NCBI GenBank assembly: GCA_963734025.1
Contig: CAVTFR010000009.1
Location: 62,001-126,000 of the forward strand
DNA length: 64,000 nt
Direction of reading: 5' to 3'
Source of the DNA: JACVRW01 sp963734025
Lineage (GTDB): Bacteria; Actinomycetota; Thermoleophilia; Solirubrobacterales; Thermoleophilaceae
Shown here one piece after another: positions 18,265-27,168 of the stretch. Within the stretch, counting starts at the first letter, position 1; the number at the start of each line of letters is the position of its first letter. The translations under genes were made by a program, and so were the position numbers. The notes below the pieces were generated by a model that had not been told where the DNA came from, made no database searches, and saw only the letters and a program-made list of their open reading frames with translations.

Positions 18265-18741
18265 TCAGCGGCCGGAGATGGAGGACGCGACACGGCTCTC
18301 GTCGGGCCCGCCGTCCGGCCGGCCGGACCCGGCGGCGATCGCGGCGGCGACGCCGCTCTCCTCCGGCCCGCCGTCGTAGCGGACGCCGGGCGGGTTCTTG
18401 ATCGAGTTAGGGTCGAACGTCGCGGGGGCCGAGCGCTGGGTGAGCGTGGCTGTTCCCTCCTCGGGGCCGCCGTCGTAGCGCACGCCGGGTGGCCGGGAGG
18501 AGACGACGCGGGTGCCTTCCTCGGGGCCGCCGTCGTAGCGGGTGCCGGCGGCCGGGCTGGGCGTGCTCACCTGCGTTGCCGAAGCGGCGCTTGTTTCGCG
18601 ATCGTCTTGGGTGGCCAGGATCACGACGGCCGCGCTGAGACCGATGACCGCGATCATCGCGGTGGCGAGCAGCCCGCGCACCAGGTTGAAATGGGAGCGC
18701 AACACGACTGCGGGGTGGTGGCTGGAGATTGCATTGCCCAT
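18265..18741 (-). CDS. Small membrane-anchored protein with RYDGGPEE repeats
   Basis: 158 residues from ATG 18741, with GGAGG 5 nt upstream. One hydrophobic helix (about residues 24-45) is followed by an exposed, low-complexity tail. The tail carries GTRYDGGPEEGTR, GVRYDGGPEEGTA, GVRYDGGPEESGV and a decayed GRPDGGPDESRV. The repeats are also similar at the DNA level, so they arose by duplication. The spacing between units varies. I do not recognise the family, and no function can be assigned. It is divergent from the large SARP regulator with a 186-nt gap, which suggests the regulator may control it. Confidence 0.75.
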   Translation of the reverse strand: MGNAISSHHPAVVLRSHFNLVRGLLATAMIAVIGLSAAVVILATQDDRETSAASATQVSTPSPAAGTRYDGGPEEGTRVVSSRPPGVRYDGGPEEGTATLTQRSAPATFDPNSIKNPPGVRYDGGPEESGVAAAIAAGSGRPDGGPDESRVASSISGR

Positions 18742-18927
18742 GACTGCCTCCTGTCCGGGGCCGGCCGCTCCGCGGCCCACCCGGTTGTGTTGTGTGACGA
18801 GGGCGATCCTGCATCGGCCTGGTTGCAGGGCGGCGACGAGGCGGTAGCAGGCCGGCAGCAGTCCCGTTGGCGGGCAGCGCAAGGCTGCTGTACGTTGGCC
18901 TCACTGCCCCCGACGCTCGCTGCTCGC

Positions 18928-21900
18928 ATGGACTTCCGCATCCTGGGTCCACTCGAGGCCCTCGACAACGGCCACGCGGTGAGGCTGGGTGGCCGCAAGC
19001 AGCGCGCGCTACTGGCCTTGCTCCTGTTGCACCCGAACGAGACGCTCAGCACCGAGCGGCTGATCGACGAGCTCTGGGGAGAGCGTGCGCCGGCAACCGC
19101 TGCCAAGACGCTGCAGGTCTACATCTCCCGCCTGAGGAAGGTGCTCGCGGTCACCGAGGGCGACGGTTCGGCGGGCGTGCTGCAGACCCGCGAGCACGGC
19201 TACCACCTGGAGCTCGATCCAGACCGCCTCGATGCGCACCGGTTTGGGCGGCTCGTCACAGAGGGCAGGAGCGAGCTGGCCGCAGGCGACCCCCAGCGCG
19301 CGTCGTCGACGCTCGAGCGGGCGCTGTCGCTATGGCGCGGACCGCCGCTGGCCGACCTCGCCTTCGAGCCGTTCGCGCAGCCCGAGATCGCACGGCTCGA
19401 CGACCTGCGACTTGGGGCGCGCGAGCAGCTGATCGAGGCGAAGCTGGCGCTCGGCGCCCACACCGAGGTGGTAGGGGAGCTGGAGACGCTGATCGGCGAG
19501 CATCCCTTCCGGGAGCGGCTGCGCGCGCACCTGATGCTGGCCCTCTACCGCTGTGACCGCCAGGCCGACGCGCTGCAGGCGTACCAGGAAGCGCGCGTGG
19601 CGCTGGTCGAGGAGCTGGGCATCGAGCCGGGCGAGCATCTACGCGAGCTCGAGCGAGCAGTGCTCGCGCAAGACCCGAAACTGCACCTGGCGGTGGCGAA
19701 GACGCCGGCGACGGCCGGGCGGGCCGTGGAGGCGTCGGGCAGCTCCTTCGTGGGACGCGAGCGCGAGCTCGGGGAGCTGGTCGCAGGGCTCGATGATGCG
19801 TTTGCCGGCAGCGGACGCCTGTTCCTGCTCGTCGGAGAGCCCGGAATAGGCAAGAGCCGCCTCGGCGAGGAGCTGATCGCGCACGCCCGAGAGCGCGGGG
19901 CGCGTGTCCTGGTTGGGCGCTGCTGGGAAGCAGGCGGGGCGCCGGCGTACTGGCCCTGGATGCAGTCCCTCCGGCCGTACATTCGCGACGCGGACGCGGA
20001 CAGCCTTCGCTCCCAACTCCACGAGGGCGCGGGTGACGTCGCTCGGCTGTTTCCCGAGCTCCGCGATCTCCTGGCCGATCTGCCGCCCGCACCAACAGGC
20101 GAGTCGGAGGGGGCGCGTTTTCGGCTCTTCGACCACATGACCGCATTCCTGCGAAATGTGGCTGCCGAGCGGCCGCTGGTGCTGGTGCTCGACGACCTTC
20201 ACGCGGCAGACGAGCCGTCGCTCCTGCTTCTGCGGTTCGTCGCACGCGAGCTTGGCGAGAGCCGGCTGCTCATCGTCGGTTCGTTCCGCGACCTGGATCC
20301 GACTCTCGCGGAGCCCCTCGCGACGACACTCACCGAGTTGACTCGCGAGCCGGTCACGCGAACGCTTGCGCTCACCGGCCTCGACGAGGCAGACGTCGCC
20401 CGCTTCATCGAGCTCGCCACCCCGGACGGGTCCGCAGCCGAACTGAGCGCCACGGTGCATGCCGAGACCGAGGGCAACCCTCTGTTCGTCGGGGAGATCG
20501 TGCGTCTGCTCGCGGCGGAGCGACGCCTGGGTGAGCCGGCAACGCGGCCGCTCGCAATCCCGCAGAGCGTGAGAGAGGTCATCGGCCGCCGCCTGCGCCA
20601 TCTCTCGGACGAGTGCAACCGGCTGCTCAGCCTGGCCTCGGTGCTGGGCCGCGAGTTCGATCTCGAGGCGCTGGCGGGAGTCAGCGGACTCGAGCTCGAC
20701 CCCCTTCTCGAATTGCTCGACGAGGGCATCGACGCACGCGTCGTAGCGGAGGTTCCCGGCTCGATTGGCCGCATGCGCTTCGCCCATTCCCTGGTGCGGG
20801 ACGCCGCCTACCACGGCCTGACGAGAAGCCGCCGCGTACAGCTCCATCGGCGCTGCGGCGAAACTCTCGAGGCCCTCTACGCGCCGGACCTCGACGCTCA
20901 TCTCGCGGAGCTCGCGCACCACTTCTTCGAGTCCGTTGCGGGTGGAGACAGCCAGAAGGCGGTCGACTACGCCCGGCGGGCCGGCTCCCAGGCTGTTGCC
21001 GTCCTCGCCCACGAGGAAGCGGTGCGCCTGTACGAGATGGCGATCGAGATGCTCGAATCGGATAGCAGCGCGCCCGCCCGGGTCCGCGCTGAGGTGCTGC
21101 TCGCTCTGGCTGACGCCCAGGGCCGGGCGGGTGATGGCGCGGGTGCGAAATCAACCTTCTTGCAGGCGGCCGAGCTCTCGAGGTCGGCGGATCAACCGGA
21201 TCTCTTCGCCCGTGCGGCGGTCGCCTACGGAGGACGGTTCGTGTGGCATCGCGCGGTCAGCGACGACCAGCTCGTTCCGCTGCTCGAGGACGCGTTGGCT
21301 GCGCTGGGGGAGGCGGACAGCGCCCTGCGTGTCCAGCTCCTCTCGCGCCTGGCGGCCGCGCTGCGCGGCGAACCCTCCCGGAAGCGGCGCGAGCGGATAT
21401 TCGAGCAAGCCATCCAGTGTGCGCGCAGGATCGGGGACCCGGCAACGCTCGCCTATGCGCTGTCCGCCGCCGAAGCCGCCCTGCATGGCCCCGACAACGC
21501 TCAGGGGCGGCTCGCAGAAGGCGCGGAGATAGTCTCGCTGGCAACCGAGACCGGGGACCAGGAGCGGCTCTTCGACGGGCACGAACACTCCTTCTGGGCG
21601 GCGTGGCAGCTCGGCGATCCCGACCGTCGAGCGCGCGAGCTCGCCTCGATGACCCGCGTTGCCGAGGAGCTGAGGCAGCCCGCTCAGCACTGGATGCTCG
21701 CCGCAGCGCAGACGACGCTCGCGGTGTCACTGGGCCGGTTCGAGGAGGCGGCCGAGCTGATCCCGCGAGCCGCCGCGATCGGCGAGCGTGTCGTGGGCTG
21801 GAGCGCGGTGGCGACGCGCAAGCTGCAGCTCTTCCTGCTGCGTCGCGAACAGGGACGCCTCGAAGGCTTCGAGCAGGAAGTCCGCGATCACGCCCACGAG

Positions 21901-22413
21901 TTCCCTTCCCCGCTCGTGCACCAGGCCGTTCTCGCCGACGTCTACGCGCGCCTGGGGCACGCCGATCGGGCAGGGGCCCTCCTGAACGAGCTCACGAGCC
22001 GAGACCTCCCGGACTGGCATGTGGACGAGGAATGGCTCGTCAGCCTCTGCATGCTTGCGGATACCTGTGCAATTCTGGGAGACACGGAGACTGCCGCCCA
22101 GCTGTACGAGCTCCTCCGGCCCTACGGCTCGGTTAACGCCGTGGCCGTCCCCGAGCTCGCGCTCGGCTCCGCCGCAGGGACGCTGGGCATGCTCGCGACC
22201 CTGCTGAGCCGGTTCGACGACGCCGAGCGACACTTCGAGCAGGCGCTGCAGATGAACGAGAGGATGGGGGCTCGTCCCTGGGTCGCCCACACGCAGGAGG
22301 ACCAGGCGCGCATGCTGCTCCGCCGGAACGCCCACGGAGACCGAGAGCGAGCGGAGTCGCTCCTGTCGCAGGCGCGGGCGACCTACGACGAGCTCGGGAT
22401 GTGGTACCGGTAG
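18928..22413 (+). CDS. Large SARP/BTAD transcriptional regulator with AAA-type ATPase and TPR region
   Basis: 1161 residues. The OmpR-like winged helix is at about 1-95 (RILGPLEALDNGHAVRLGG ... VYISRLRKVL) and the bacterial transcriptional activator domain (BTAD) at about 97-245. A STAND/AAA ATPase follows, with FVGRERELGEL, P-loop GEPGIGKSR (303-311) and Walker B LVLVLDDLHAADEP; the C-terminal half is helical TPR-like. AfsR/SARP family regulators activate secondary metabolism or stress genes after ligand or ATP-driven oligomerisation. ATG 18928 is where homology begins; an upstream open frame to 18133 is not coding. No biosynthetic cluster is adjacent. Confidence 0.9.
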   Translation: MDFRILGPLEALDNGHAVRLGGRKQRALLALLLLHPNETLSTERLIDELWGERAPATAAKTLQVYISRLRKVLAVTEGDGSAGVLQTREHGYHLELDPDRLDAHRFGRLVTEGRSELAAGDPQRASSTLERALSLWRGPPLADLAFEPFAQPEIARLDDLRLGAREQLIEAKLALGAHTEVVGELETLIGEHPFRERLRAHLMLALYRCDRQADALQAYQEARVALVEELGIEPGEHLRELERAVLAQDPKLHLAVAKTPATAGRAVEASGSSFVGRERELGELVAGLDDAFAGSGRLFLLVGEPGIGKSRLGEELIAHARERGARVLVGRCWEAGGAPAYWPWMQSLRPYIRDADADSLRSQLHEGAGDVARLFPELRDLLADLPPAPTGESEGARFRLFDHMTAFLRNVAAERPLVLVLDDLHAADEPSLLLLRFVARELGESRLLIVGSFRDLDPTLAEPLATTLTELTREPVTRTLALTGLDEADVARFIELATPDGSAAELSATVHAETEGNPLFVGEIVRLLAAERRLGEPATRPLAIPQSVREVIGRRLRHLSDECNRLLSLASVLGREFDLEALAGVSGLELDPLLELLDEGIDARVVAEVPGSIGRMRFAHSLVRDAAYHGLTRSRRVQLHRRCGETLEALYAPDLDAHLAELAHHFFESVAGGDSQKAVDYARRAGSQAVAVLAHEEAVRLYEMAIEMLESDSSAPARVRAEVLLALADAQGRAGDGAGAKSTFLQAAELSRSADQPDLFARAAVAYGGRFVWHRAVSDDQLVPLLEDALAALGEADSALRVQLLSRLAAALRGEPSRKRRERIFEQAIQCARRIGDPATLAYALSAAEAALHGPDNAQGRLAEGAEIVSLATETGDQERLFDGHEHSFWAAWQLGDPDRRARELASMTRVAEELRQPAQHWMLAAAQTTLAVSLGRFEEAAELIPRAAAIGERVVGWSAVATRKLQLFLLRREQGRLEGFEQEVRDHAHEFPSPLVHQAVLADVYARLGHADRAGALLNELTSRDLPDWHVDEEWLVSLCMLADTCAILGDTETAAQLYELLRPYGSVNAVAVPELALGSAAGTLGMLATLLSRFDDAERHFEQALQMNERMGARPWVAHTQEDQARMLLRRNAHGDRERAESLLSQARATYDELGMWYR

Positions 22414-22452
22414 CGGTCGACGCACCGAAATTCGCCCCCCGCCCCCACTAAA

Positions 22453-23916
22453 GTGATGGCCGCTTTGGCGGCTCCCAGCTTCGATCTTCAGTCCCATTCC
22501 CTGCACTCGGACGGTGCCCTACCGGCCGCCCAGGTTGTCGAGAACGCGGCTGCGGCGGGCGTGGAGCTGCTCGCGCTTTCCGATCACGACACCATCGATG
22601 GGGTCGACGAGGCGCTTGCCGCCGGTGCCGTTCATGGCGTGCGGGTCGTGCCGGCAACCGAGATCTCGGCGGTCGACGGGGAGTACGAGGACCTGCATGT
22701 GCTCGGCTACGGGATCGACCACCGCAGCGCGCTGCTCGGCGAGCGGCTGAAGGACGCCCGGGCGGACCGCGAGCGCCGCGCCGACGCGATGGCGGAGCGG
22801 CTGCGGTCGCTCGGGTACGCGATCGACCCCGCGCCGATCGAGGCGCGCAAGGCGGCCGGGAAGCCGGTCGGCAGGCCGCATCTGGCGGCCGCCGTGCTCG
22901 CTCACCCGGCCAACGCGGAGCGGCTCGCCGCCGAGGGCCACGAGGACGTGTCCTCGTTCATCCCCGCCTATCTGATCCAGGGCAAGCCGGGCTATGTCGC
23001 GCGCAGCCACCCGACGGTGGAGGAGGCGATCGCCTGGATCCACGAGGCGGCCGGCGTGGCGGTCTGGGCGCACCCGTTCTGGGACATCAAGACTCCCGAG
23101 CAGGTGCTCGCCGCGATCGACCGCTACCGCGCGGCCGGGCTCGACGGGGTCGAGGTCTTCTACGCGTCGCACACGGAGGAGCAGACGCTTCTGCTCGCCG
23201 ACCGCTGCGCGGAGCTCGGCCTGCTGGCCACGGGATCGTCCGACTATCACGGGCCCGAGCACCGCCTGTTCAGCCGCTTCCGGGCGTTCGACCTGCACGG
23301 CCGGGAGCCGAACCTCGGCCCGATCCCGCACGGCACGCTCGCGGCGCCCACGCGCTCGCTCGACAGCACCGGGCTCTGCTTCTGGCTGACCGGGCTGTCG
23401 GGCTCCGGCAAGTCGACCGTCGCCCGCCTCGCCGCCGGCCGCCTGCGCGACCGCGGCCACCGTGTCGAGGTGCTCGACGGCGACGACGTCCGCCAGAACC
23501 TCTGTGCCGGGCTCGGCTTCTCGCCCGAGGACCGCCGGGAGAACGTGCGCCGCATCGCCTGGGTCGCGGACATCCTCTCGCGCAACGACGTGATCACCTT
23601 CGCCGCCGCCGTGTCTCCCTACCGCTCGATGCGGGCGGAGGCGCGCGCCCGGATGGGGACGCGCTTCGTCGAGGTGTACGTCCGCGCGTCGGTCGACGAG
23701 TGCGAGCGCCGCGACGTCAAGGGCCTCTACCAGCGTGCCCGCGCGGGCGAGATCAAGGGCTTCACCGGCGTCTCCGACCCCTACGAGGAGCCGAGCTCGT
23801 CCGAGCTCACGCTCGACACCGAGACGGAGACGGTCGAGCAGTCCGCCGAGCGCCTGATCGAGTACGTCGAGGAACGCCTCGCCGGCGCGCGGCCGGCGGC
23901 CGCGACGAGCGCGTGA
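22453..23916 (+). CDS. PHP phosphoesterase - adenylylsulfate (APS) kinase fusion
   Basis: 487 residues. Residues about 9-290 form a TrpH/YciV-like PHP domain: SHSLHSDG, ALSDHDTIDGV, PATEIS, DLHVLGYGID, GRPHLAAAV, VWAHPFW and TGSSDYHGPEH. The first histidine of the usual HxH pair is Gln (DLQSH). Residues about 305-478 are a CysC-type APS kinase: P-loop GLSGSGKST, DGDDVRQNL, SPEDRRENVRRIAWVAD, KGLYQRARAGEIKGFTGVSDPYE. CysC makes PAPS from APS and ATP. Some PHP proteins of this group (Cv1693, YciV) dephosphorylate 3',5'-nucleotide bisphosphates such as pAp. The linker has no stop in any frame and no internal ATG or GTG, so the fusion looks genuine. No cysD/N/H is adjacent. Confidence 0.88.
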   Translation: MMAALAAPSFDLQSHSLHSDGALPAAQVVENAAAAGVELLALSDHDTIDGVDEALAAGAVHGVRVVPATEISAVDGEYEDLHVLGYGIDHRSALLGERLKDARADRERRADAMAERLRSLGYAIDPAPIEARKAAGKPVGRPHLAAAVLAHPANAERLAAEGHEDVSSFIPAYLIQGKPGYVARSHPTVEEAIAWIHEAAGVAVWAHPFWDIKTPEQVLAAIDRYRAAGLDGVEVFYASHTEEQTLLLADRCAELGLLATGSSDYHGPEHRLFSRFRAFDLHGREPNLGPIPHGTLAAPTRSLDSTGLCFWLTGLSGSGKSTVARLAAGRLRDRGHRVEVLDGDDVRQNLCAGLGFSPEDRRENVRRIAWVADILSRNDVITFAAAVSPYRSMRAEARARMGTRFVEVYVRASVDECERRDVKGLYQRARAGEIKGFTGVSDPYEEPSSSELTLDTETETVEQSAERLIEYVEERLAGARPAAATSA

Positions 23917-23965
23917 TCAGCGAGCGCTAGGTGTAGGACCCGGGGCGGACGCGGTCGGGCAGCGG

Positions 23966-24022
23966 CTCGCCGTGAGAACACGATTGCGGCACTTCTATTG
24001 CCGGAATCGTGCTCTCGGCGAG
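23966..24022. terminator. Long imperfect hairpin between convergent genes, likely bidirectional terminator
   Basis: Arms of about 24-26 nt (starting CTCGCCG and ending CGGCGAG) pair with only a few mismatches around a 7-nt loop. It is AT-richer than its surroundings in the middle (ACACGATT). It lies between the PHP-CysC stop (23916) and the DUF2277 stop (24037), the place for a two-way terminator. It could also be a degenerate dispersed palindromic repeat. Confidence 0.55.
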
Positions 24023-24036
24023 CAGGGCGCTCAGGA

Positions 24037-24309
24037 CTAGGCCGCCGCGTAGCGCTGGGCGCTGCGTGCCTTGCGCTTCTCGGCCTCGACCTCGCGGTCC
24101 TTCGGCGGCGCCGCGGTCACGAGCGAGTCGAGTAGGCGCGACGATGCCTCGGCGACCTCCTCGATGGCGCGCTCGAAGGCCTCCTCGTTGGCCTGCGACG
24201 GTTTGGTGAAGCCGCTGATCTTGCGCACGTACTGGAGAGCGGCCGCGCGTACCTCGTCCTCGGTTGCGGGCGGCTCGAAGTTGTGGAGAGGGCGGATGTT
24301 CCTGCACAT
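24037..24309 (-). CDS. DUF2277 family protein
   Basis: 90 residues starting MCRNIRPLHNFEPPATEDEV, then AALQYVRKISGFTKPSQANE, AFERAIEEVAEASSRLLDSL and a basic tail. This order of blocks is the DUF2277 signature, found widely in actinobacteria and some proteobacteria. No function is established. The start at MCRN is set by homology; longer readings are arginine-rich shadow. It is 10 nt downstream of the GH6-like gene on the same strand, so possibly co-transcribed. Confidence 0.85.
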   Translation of the reverse strand: MCRNIRPLHNFEPPATEDEVRAAALQYVRKISGFTKPSQANEEAFERAIEEVAEASSRLLDSLVTAAPPKDREVEAEKRKARSAQRYAAA

Positions 24310-24319
24310 GCGCCCGAGC

Positions 24320-25378
24320 TTAGGGCACGCCGAACACGCTCGGCGGATAACGCTTGTAGTGCCCGAAGCGAGTGCCGTTCGGCGGGCTCTGCCAGTCCGT
24401 GGCGAGGCGCGCCAACGACAGGGCCCGCGGCAGGAACCAGTCGATCTTGCGACCGGCACACGACTGGGCGTACCCCGGCCGGTTCAGCCACAGGTACGCA
24501 TCGACCATCGGATGCGCGGTCGCCGTGGTGGGCGCCGGGCCCAGCCCGCGCAGCTTGGGCGAGCACCAGATGTTGATGCGCCTGCCGTTGGAGGCCTTGT
24601 AGTGGACCGGTCCGCGGCCGTTCTGGGCGGTGTTGATGACGAAGTGCTTGCCGCCGAGCCGGCGCGAGAGGTCGAGGCCGTGGCGGACGTTGGCGGCGGT
24701 CCAGTCGTAGTGGGTGACGTTCAGCATGAAACCGCGCACCTTGTGGATGCCGATCTTCCGCAGCTTCTTCGCGGTGAGCCGGGCGGGCTCCCAGTCCGAA
24801 GCCCCGGCCTCGAGGTAGATCGTGGCGCCCGGCAGGCTGGAGAGGACGTCGACGCCGTAGCGCAGGAGCTCGATGCGATCGTCGCGCCGGCTCGGCGCAA
24901 GGCAGTCGATCGTCCCCACCGAGTCGGGCTCGAAGCCGATGATCACGCGGTCACCACCGATCACCCGGGCAAGGCGTCGGTACCACCTGCGCGTGATCCT
25001 GTCCGCCCGCGGCCCGCCGCCCTGGTACGTCGGGCTGCACTGAGTCGCCTCGGCCCGCATCACGGTCATGATCGGCACGGCGCCCTCGGCCTTGGCGCCG
25101 TCGATGATCCGCCGCACCTTGACGGCGAAGTGGGGGGAGGTGTGGCGGCCCACCCAGATCGCCCGCGGCTCGCGCGCGATCTTGTAGATGAGGTTCGCCT
25201 GGTGCTGGCGGCCCTTGCGATTGAGCCAGTGATAGGAATGCCAGGCGGGGGCGTCGCGGTCGGAGTAGAGCGTGAGCCCCGCGAGCGGGTTGGGGCCGTC
25301 AAGGTCCTGGGCCTGTGCGGTCGGCGCCGAAACAAGCATGAAGACGCAAACCAGCAAGAGCATTGCCGGACGAGGCAT
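24320..25378 (-). CDS. Secreted glycoside hydrolase family 6-like protein
   Basis: 352 residues with a Sec signal peptide (MLLLVCVFMLVSAPTAQAQ). GH6 landmarks: NPLAGLTLYSDRDAPAW, IIGFEPDSVG (the EPDS motif carrying the proton-donor Asp), IYLEAGASDW, RGFMLNVTHYDW, FVINTAQNGRGP, IWCSPKLRGLGPAPT and VDAYLWLNRPGYAQSC. GH6 enzymes cut beta-1,4-glucans by inversion. The usual DLPDRDC region appears as RAEATQC, so the accessory catalytic Asp is altered and activity is not certain. No cellulose-binding module is attached. Confidence 0.82.
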   Translation of the reverse strand: MPRPAMLLLVCVFMLVSAPTAQAQDLDGPNPLAGLTLYSDRDAPAWHSYHWLNRKGRQHQANLIYKIAREPRAIWVGRHTSPHFAVKVRRIIDGAKAEGAVPIMTVMRAEATQCSPTYQGGGPRADRITRRWYRRLARVIGGDRVIIGFEPDSVGTIDCLAPSRRDDRIELLRYGVDVLSSLPGATIYLEAGASDWEPARLTAKKLRKIGIHKVRGFMLNVTHYDWTAANVRHGLDLSRRLGGKHFVINTAQNGRGPVHYKASNGRRINIWCSPKLRGLGPAPTTATAHPMVDAYLWLNRPGYAQSCAGRKIDWFLPRALSLARLATDWQSPPNGTRFGHYKRYPPSVFGVP

Positions 25379-25413
25379 GGCCTAGAAGGTAATCGGCAGA
25401 AGGCCTGGTGTCC

Positions 25414-27168
25414 TCAAGCCGGGCGCGGCTTTGCAGGCCCGGGCAGAGCGAGCTCGTCCTCGTCGTCCGCCGGGGCCGCCGCCTTCTGCTGCTGGGCCTT
25501 CATCTTCGCCATGAACTCGGCCTGAGCCTGGGCCGGGGTCCGGCGCAGCGCGCCCATCAGCGGCAGCACGCTCAGCACCAGGATCGCCGCCTGCCGGAAC
25601 GCCCAGGCGAAACCCTCGCGCGCCGAGCCCGCGGTCTCGCGGATGATCGCTTCGTCGAAGCCGGGGGCGGGCTCGAAGCGGTCGCTCGTGCCGCCCGTGT
25701 AGTCGTGCAGCGTCGACTCGATCACGACCCCCGCCTCCTGCCTCGGGATCTCCCACTCGTCGACGATGTCGTCGATCTCCTCCTCCGCGAACCAGCTCAT
25801 GTGCGCATGCAGCGCACCGCCGAGGGTCGCGATCAGGATCGCCACGCCGATTGCCACCCCGAGCTGACGGGCCGTGTTGAGCACGCCCGAGGCGAGACCC
25901 ACCTCGGGACCCGCCACGGCGCCCATGGCTCCCACGTTCAGCGCCGGGAAGCAGATCCCCATGCCCACGCCGATCAGGAGCAGGCCGGGCAGGATGCGCA
26001 GATAGCTGAGCGCGTTGTCGGCCGTGGCCGGCATGAACGACACGATCAGCATCCCGATCGCCATCGCGATCAGGCCGGGCCTCGCGAGCTCGCCCGGCGC
26101 ACGCGAGTCGGCGGCTCGGCCTACGAACGGCCACACCACGAGCCCCATCAGCGGAACGGGGGTGATGGCAAGCGCGGCCTCGAGCTGGGTGTAGCCCCAG
26201 AGGTTCACGAACAGCAGCGAGAGCAGCAGCAGCGAGCCGATGGCGCCGCCGCCGAAGAAGAGCATCCCGATGTTGGCGTTCCGGAATTGACGGTTCTCGA
26301 ACAGGCCGGGAGTGATCATCGGGTTGGGCGCGCGCCGCTCCCACCACACGAACAGCACCCCCAGCAGGATCGCCCCCTGCATCAGACTGAGCCACAGCGG
26401 CAGGTCGCCGCCGAAGGGGTTGGCCTCGATCAGCGCGACGGTGAACATGAAGACCGCACCGCCCAGCAGCAGCATGCCCTTCACGTCGACCTGGCGCCCC
26501 GCTGACAGGTCCCAGGTCTCGGGCCACCAGCGCAGGCAGAGGATCACGCCGATGATCCCGAACGGGATGTTGATCAGGAAGATCCAGTGCCAGCTCGCGA
26601 CCTCGACGAGCACGCCGCCGATCACGGGGCCGAGCGCCGACGAGACGAGCGCCACCACGGCGATAAGCGCCAGGCCGCGGCCACGCTGCTCGGGTGGGAA
26701 CACGAGCACGGTCATCGCGAACCCGAGCGGTGCGAGGATGCCCGCGCCGGCTCCCTGGATGACCCGGAAGGCGATCAGCCACTCGATCGACCATGACAAC
26801 GCGCAGAGCGCCGAGCCGATCGTGAAGACGATCAGGCCGATGACGAAGAACTTGCGTCGTCCGAACTGATCCGCGAGCCGCCCCATCGACACGAGCAGGA
26901 CCGCGAAGATGATGTTGTAGGCGTTGATGACCCACGTGACCGTCGCGATGTCGGTCGACATCTCGTCCTGCAGCTCCGGGATCGAGACGTTGACGATCGA
27001 CACGTCGAGCAGCGACATCGCCCAGCCGATCATCATCACGCCGAAGATCCGCCACTTGTTCGCATAGAGGAACTCGGTCGGCGGGTTCTTGCGCTCGACG
27101 GACCCGTTCACCGTGGCGGCGGCGCCGTCACCGTCCACGCCGGCCGGCCTGCGGCGCCTCAGCCTCAC
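25414..27168 (-). CDS. MFS multidrug exporter, DHA2 (EmrB/QacA) family
   Basis: 584 residues with about 14 transmembrane helices. Motif A reads GRLADQFGRRKFFVIG, motif C ALGPVIGGVLVE, and the first helix carries LLDVSIVNVSIPEL, typical of drug:H+ antiporters with 14 helices. A periplasmic or cytoplasmic insertion rich in E and D (WFAEEEIDDIVDEWEI) lies before the last helix, and the C-terminal tail is charged. It overlaps the stop of the sulfatase-like gene by 4 nt, so it is the last gene of that operon and may export a product linked to it. Confidence 0.9.
   Translation of the reverse strand: MRLRRRRPAGVDGDGAAATVNGSVERKNPPTEFLYANKWRIFGVMMIGWAMSLLDVSIVNVSIPELQDEMSTDIATVTWVINAYNIIFAVLLVSMGRLADQFGRRKFFVIGLIVFTIGSALCALSWSIEWLIAFRVIQGAGAGILAPLGFAMTVLVFPPEQRGRGLALIAVVALVSSALGPVIGGVLVEVASWHWIFLINIPFGIIGVILCLRWWPETWDLSAGRQVDVKGMLLLGGAVFMFTVALIEANPFGGDLPLWLSLMQGAILLGVLFVWWERRAPNPMITPGLFENRQFRNANIGMLFFGGGAIGSLLLLSLLFVNLWGYTQLEAALAITPVPLMGLVVWPFVGRAADSRAPGELARPGLIAMAIGMLIVSFMPATADNALSYLRILPGLLLIGVGMGICFPALNVGAMGAVAGPEVGLASGVLNTARQLGVAIGVAILIATLGGALHAHMSWFAEEEIDDIVDEWEIPRQEAGVVIESTLHDYTGGTSDRFEPAPGFDEAIIRETAGSAREGFAWAFRQAAILVLSVLPLMGALRRTPAQAQAEFMAKMKAQQQKAAAPADDEDELALPGPAKPRPA

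Noticed and set aside
18265..18741. Graspetide (omega-ester peptide) precursor
   Set aside because: The repeat is acidic and repeated, but no ATP-grasp ligase lies in the window and the protein has a membrane helix; kept only as an unexplained repeat protein.
18133..18927. N-terminal extension of the SARP regulator
   Set aside because: The upstream open frame has no similarity to the family and is antisense to the RYDGGPEE gene; the winged helix begins at ATG 18928.
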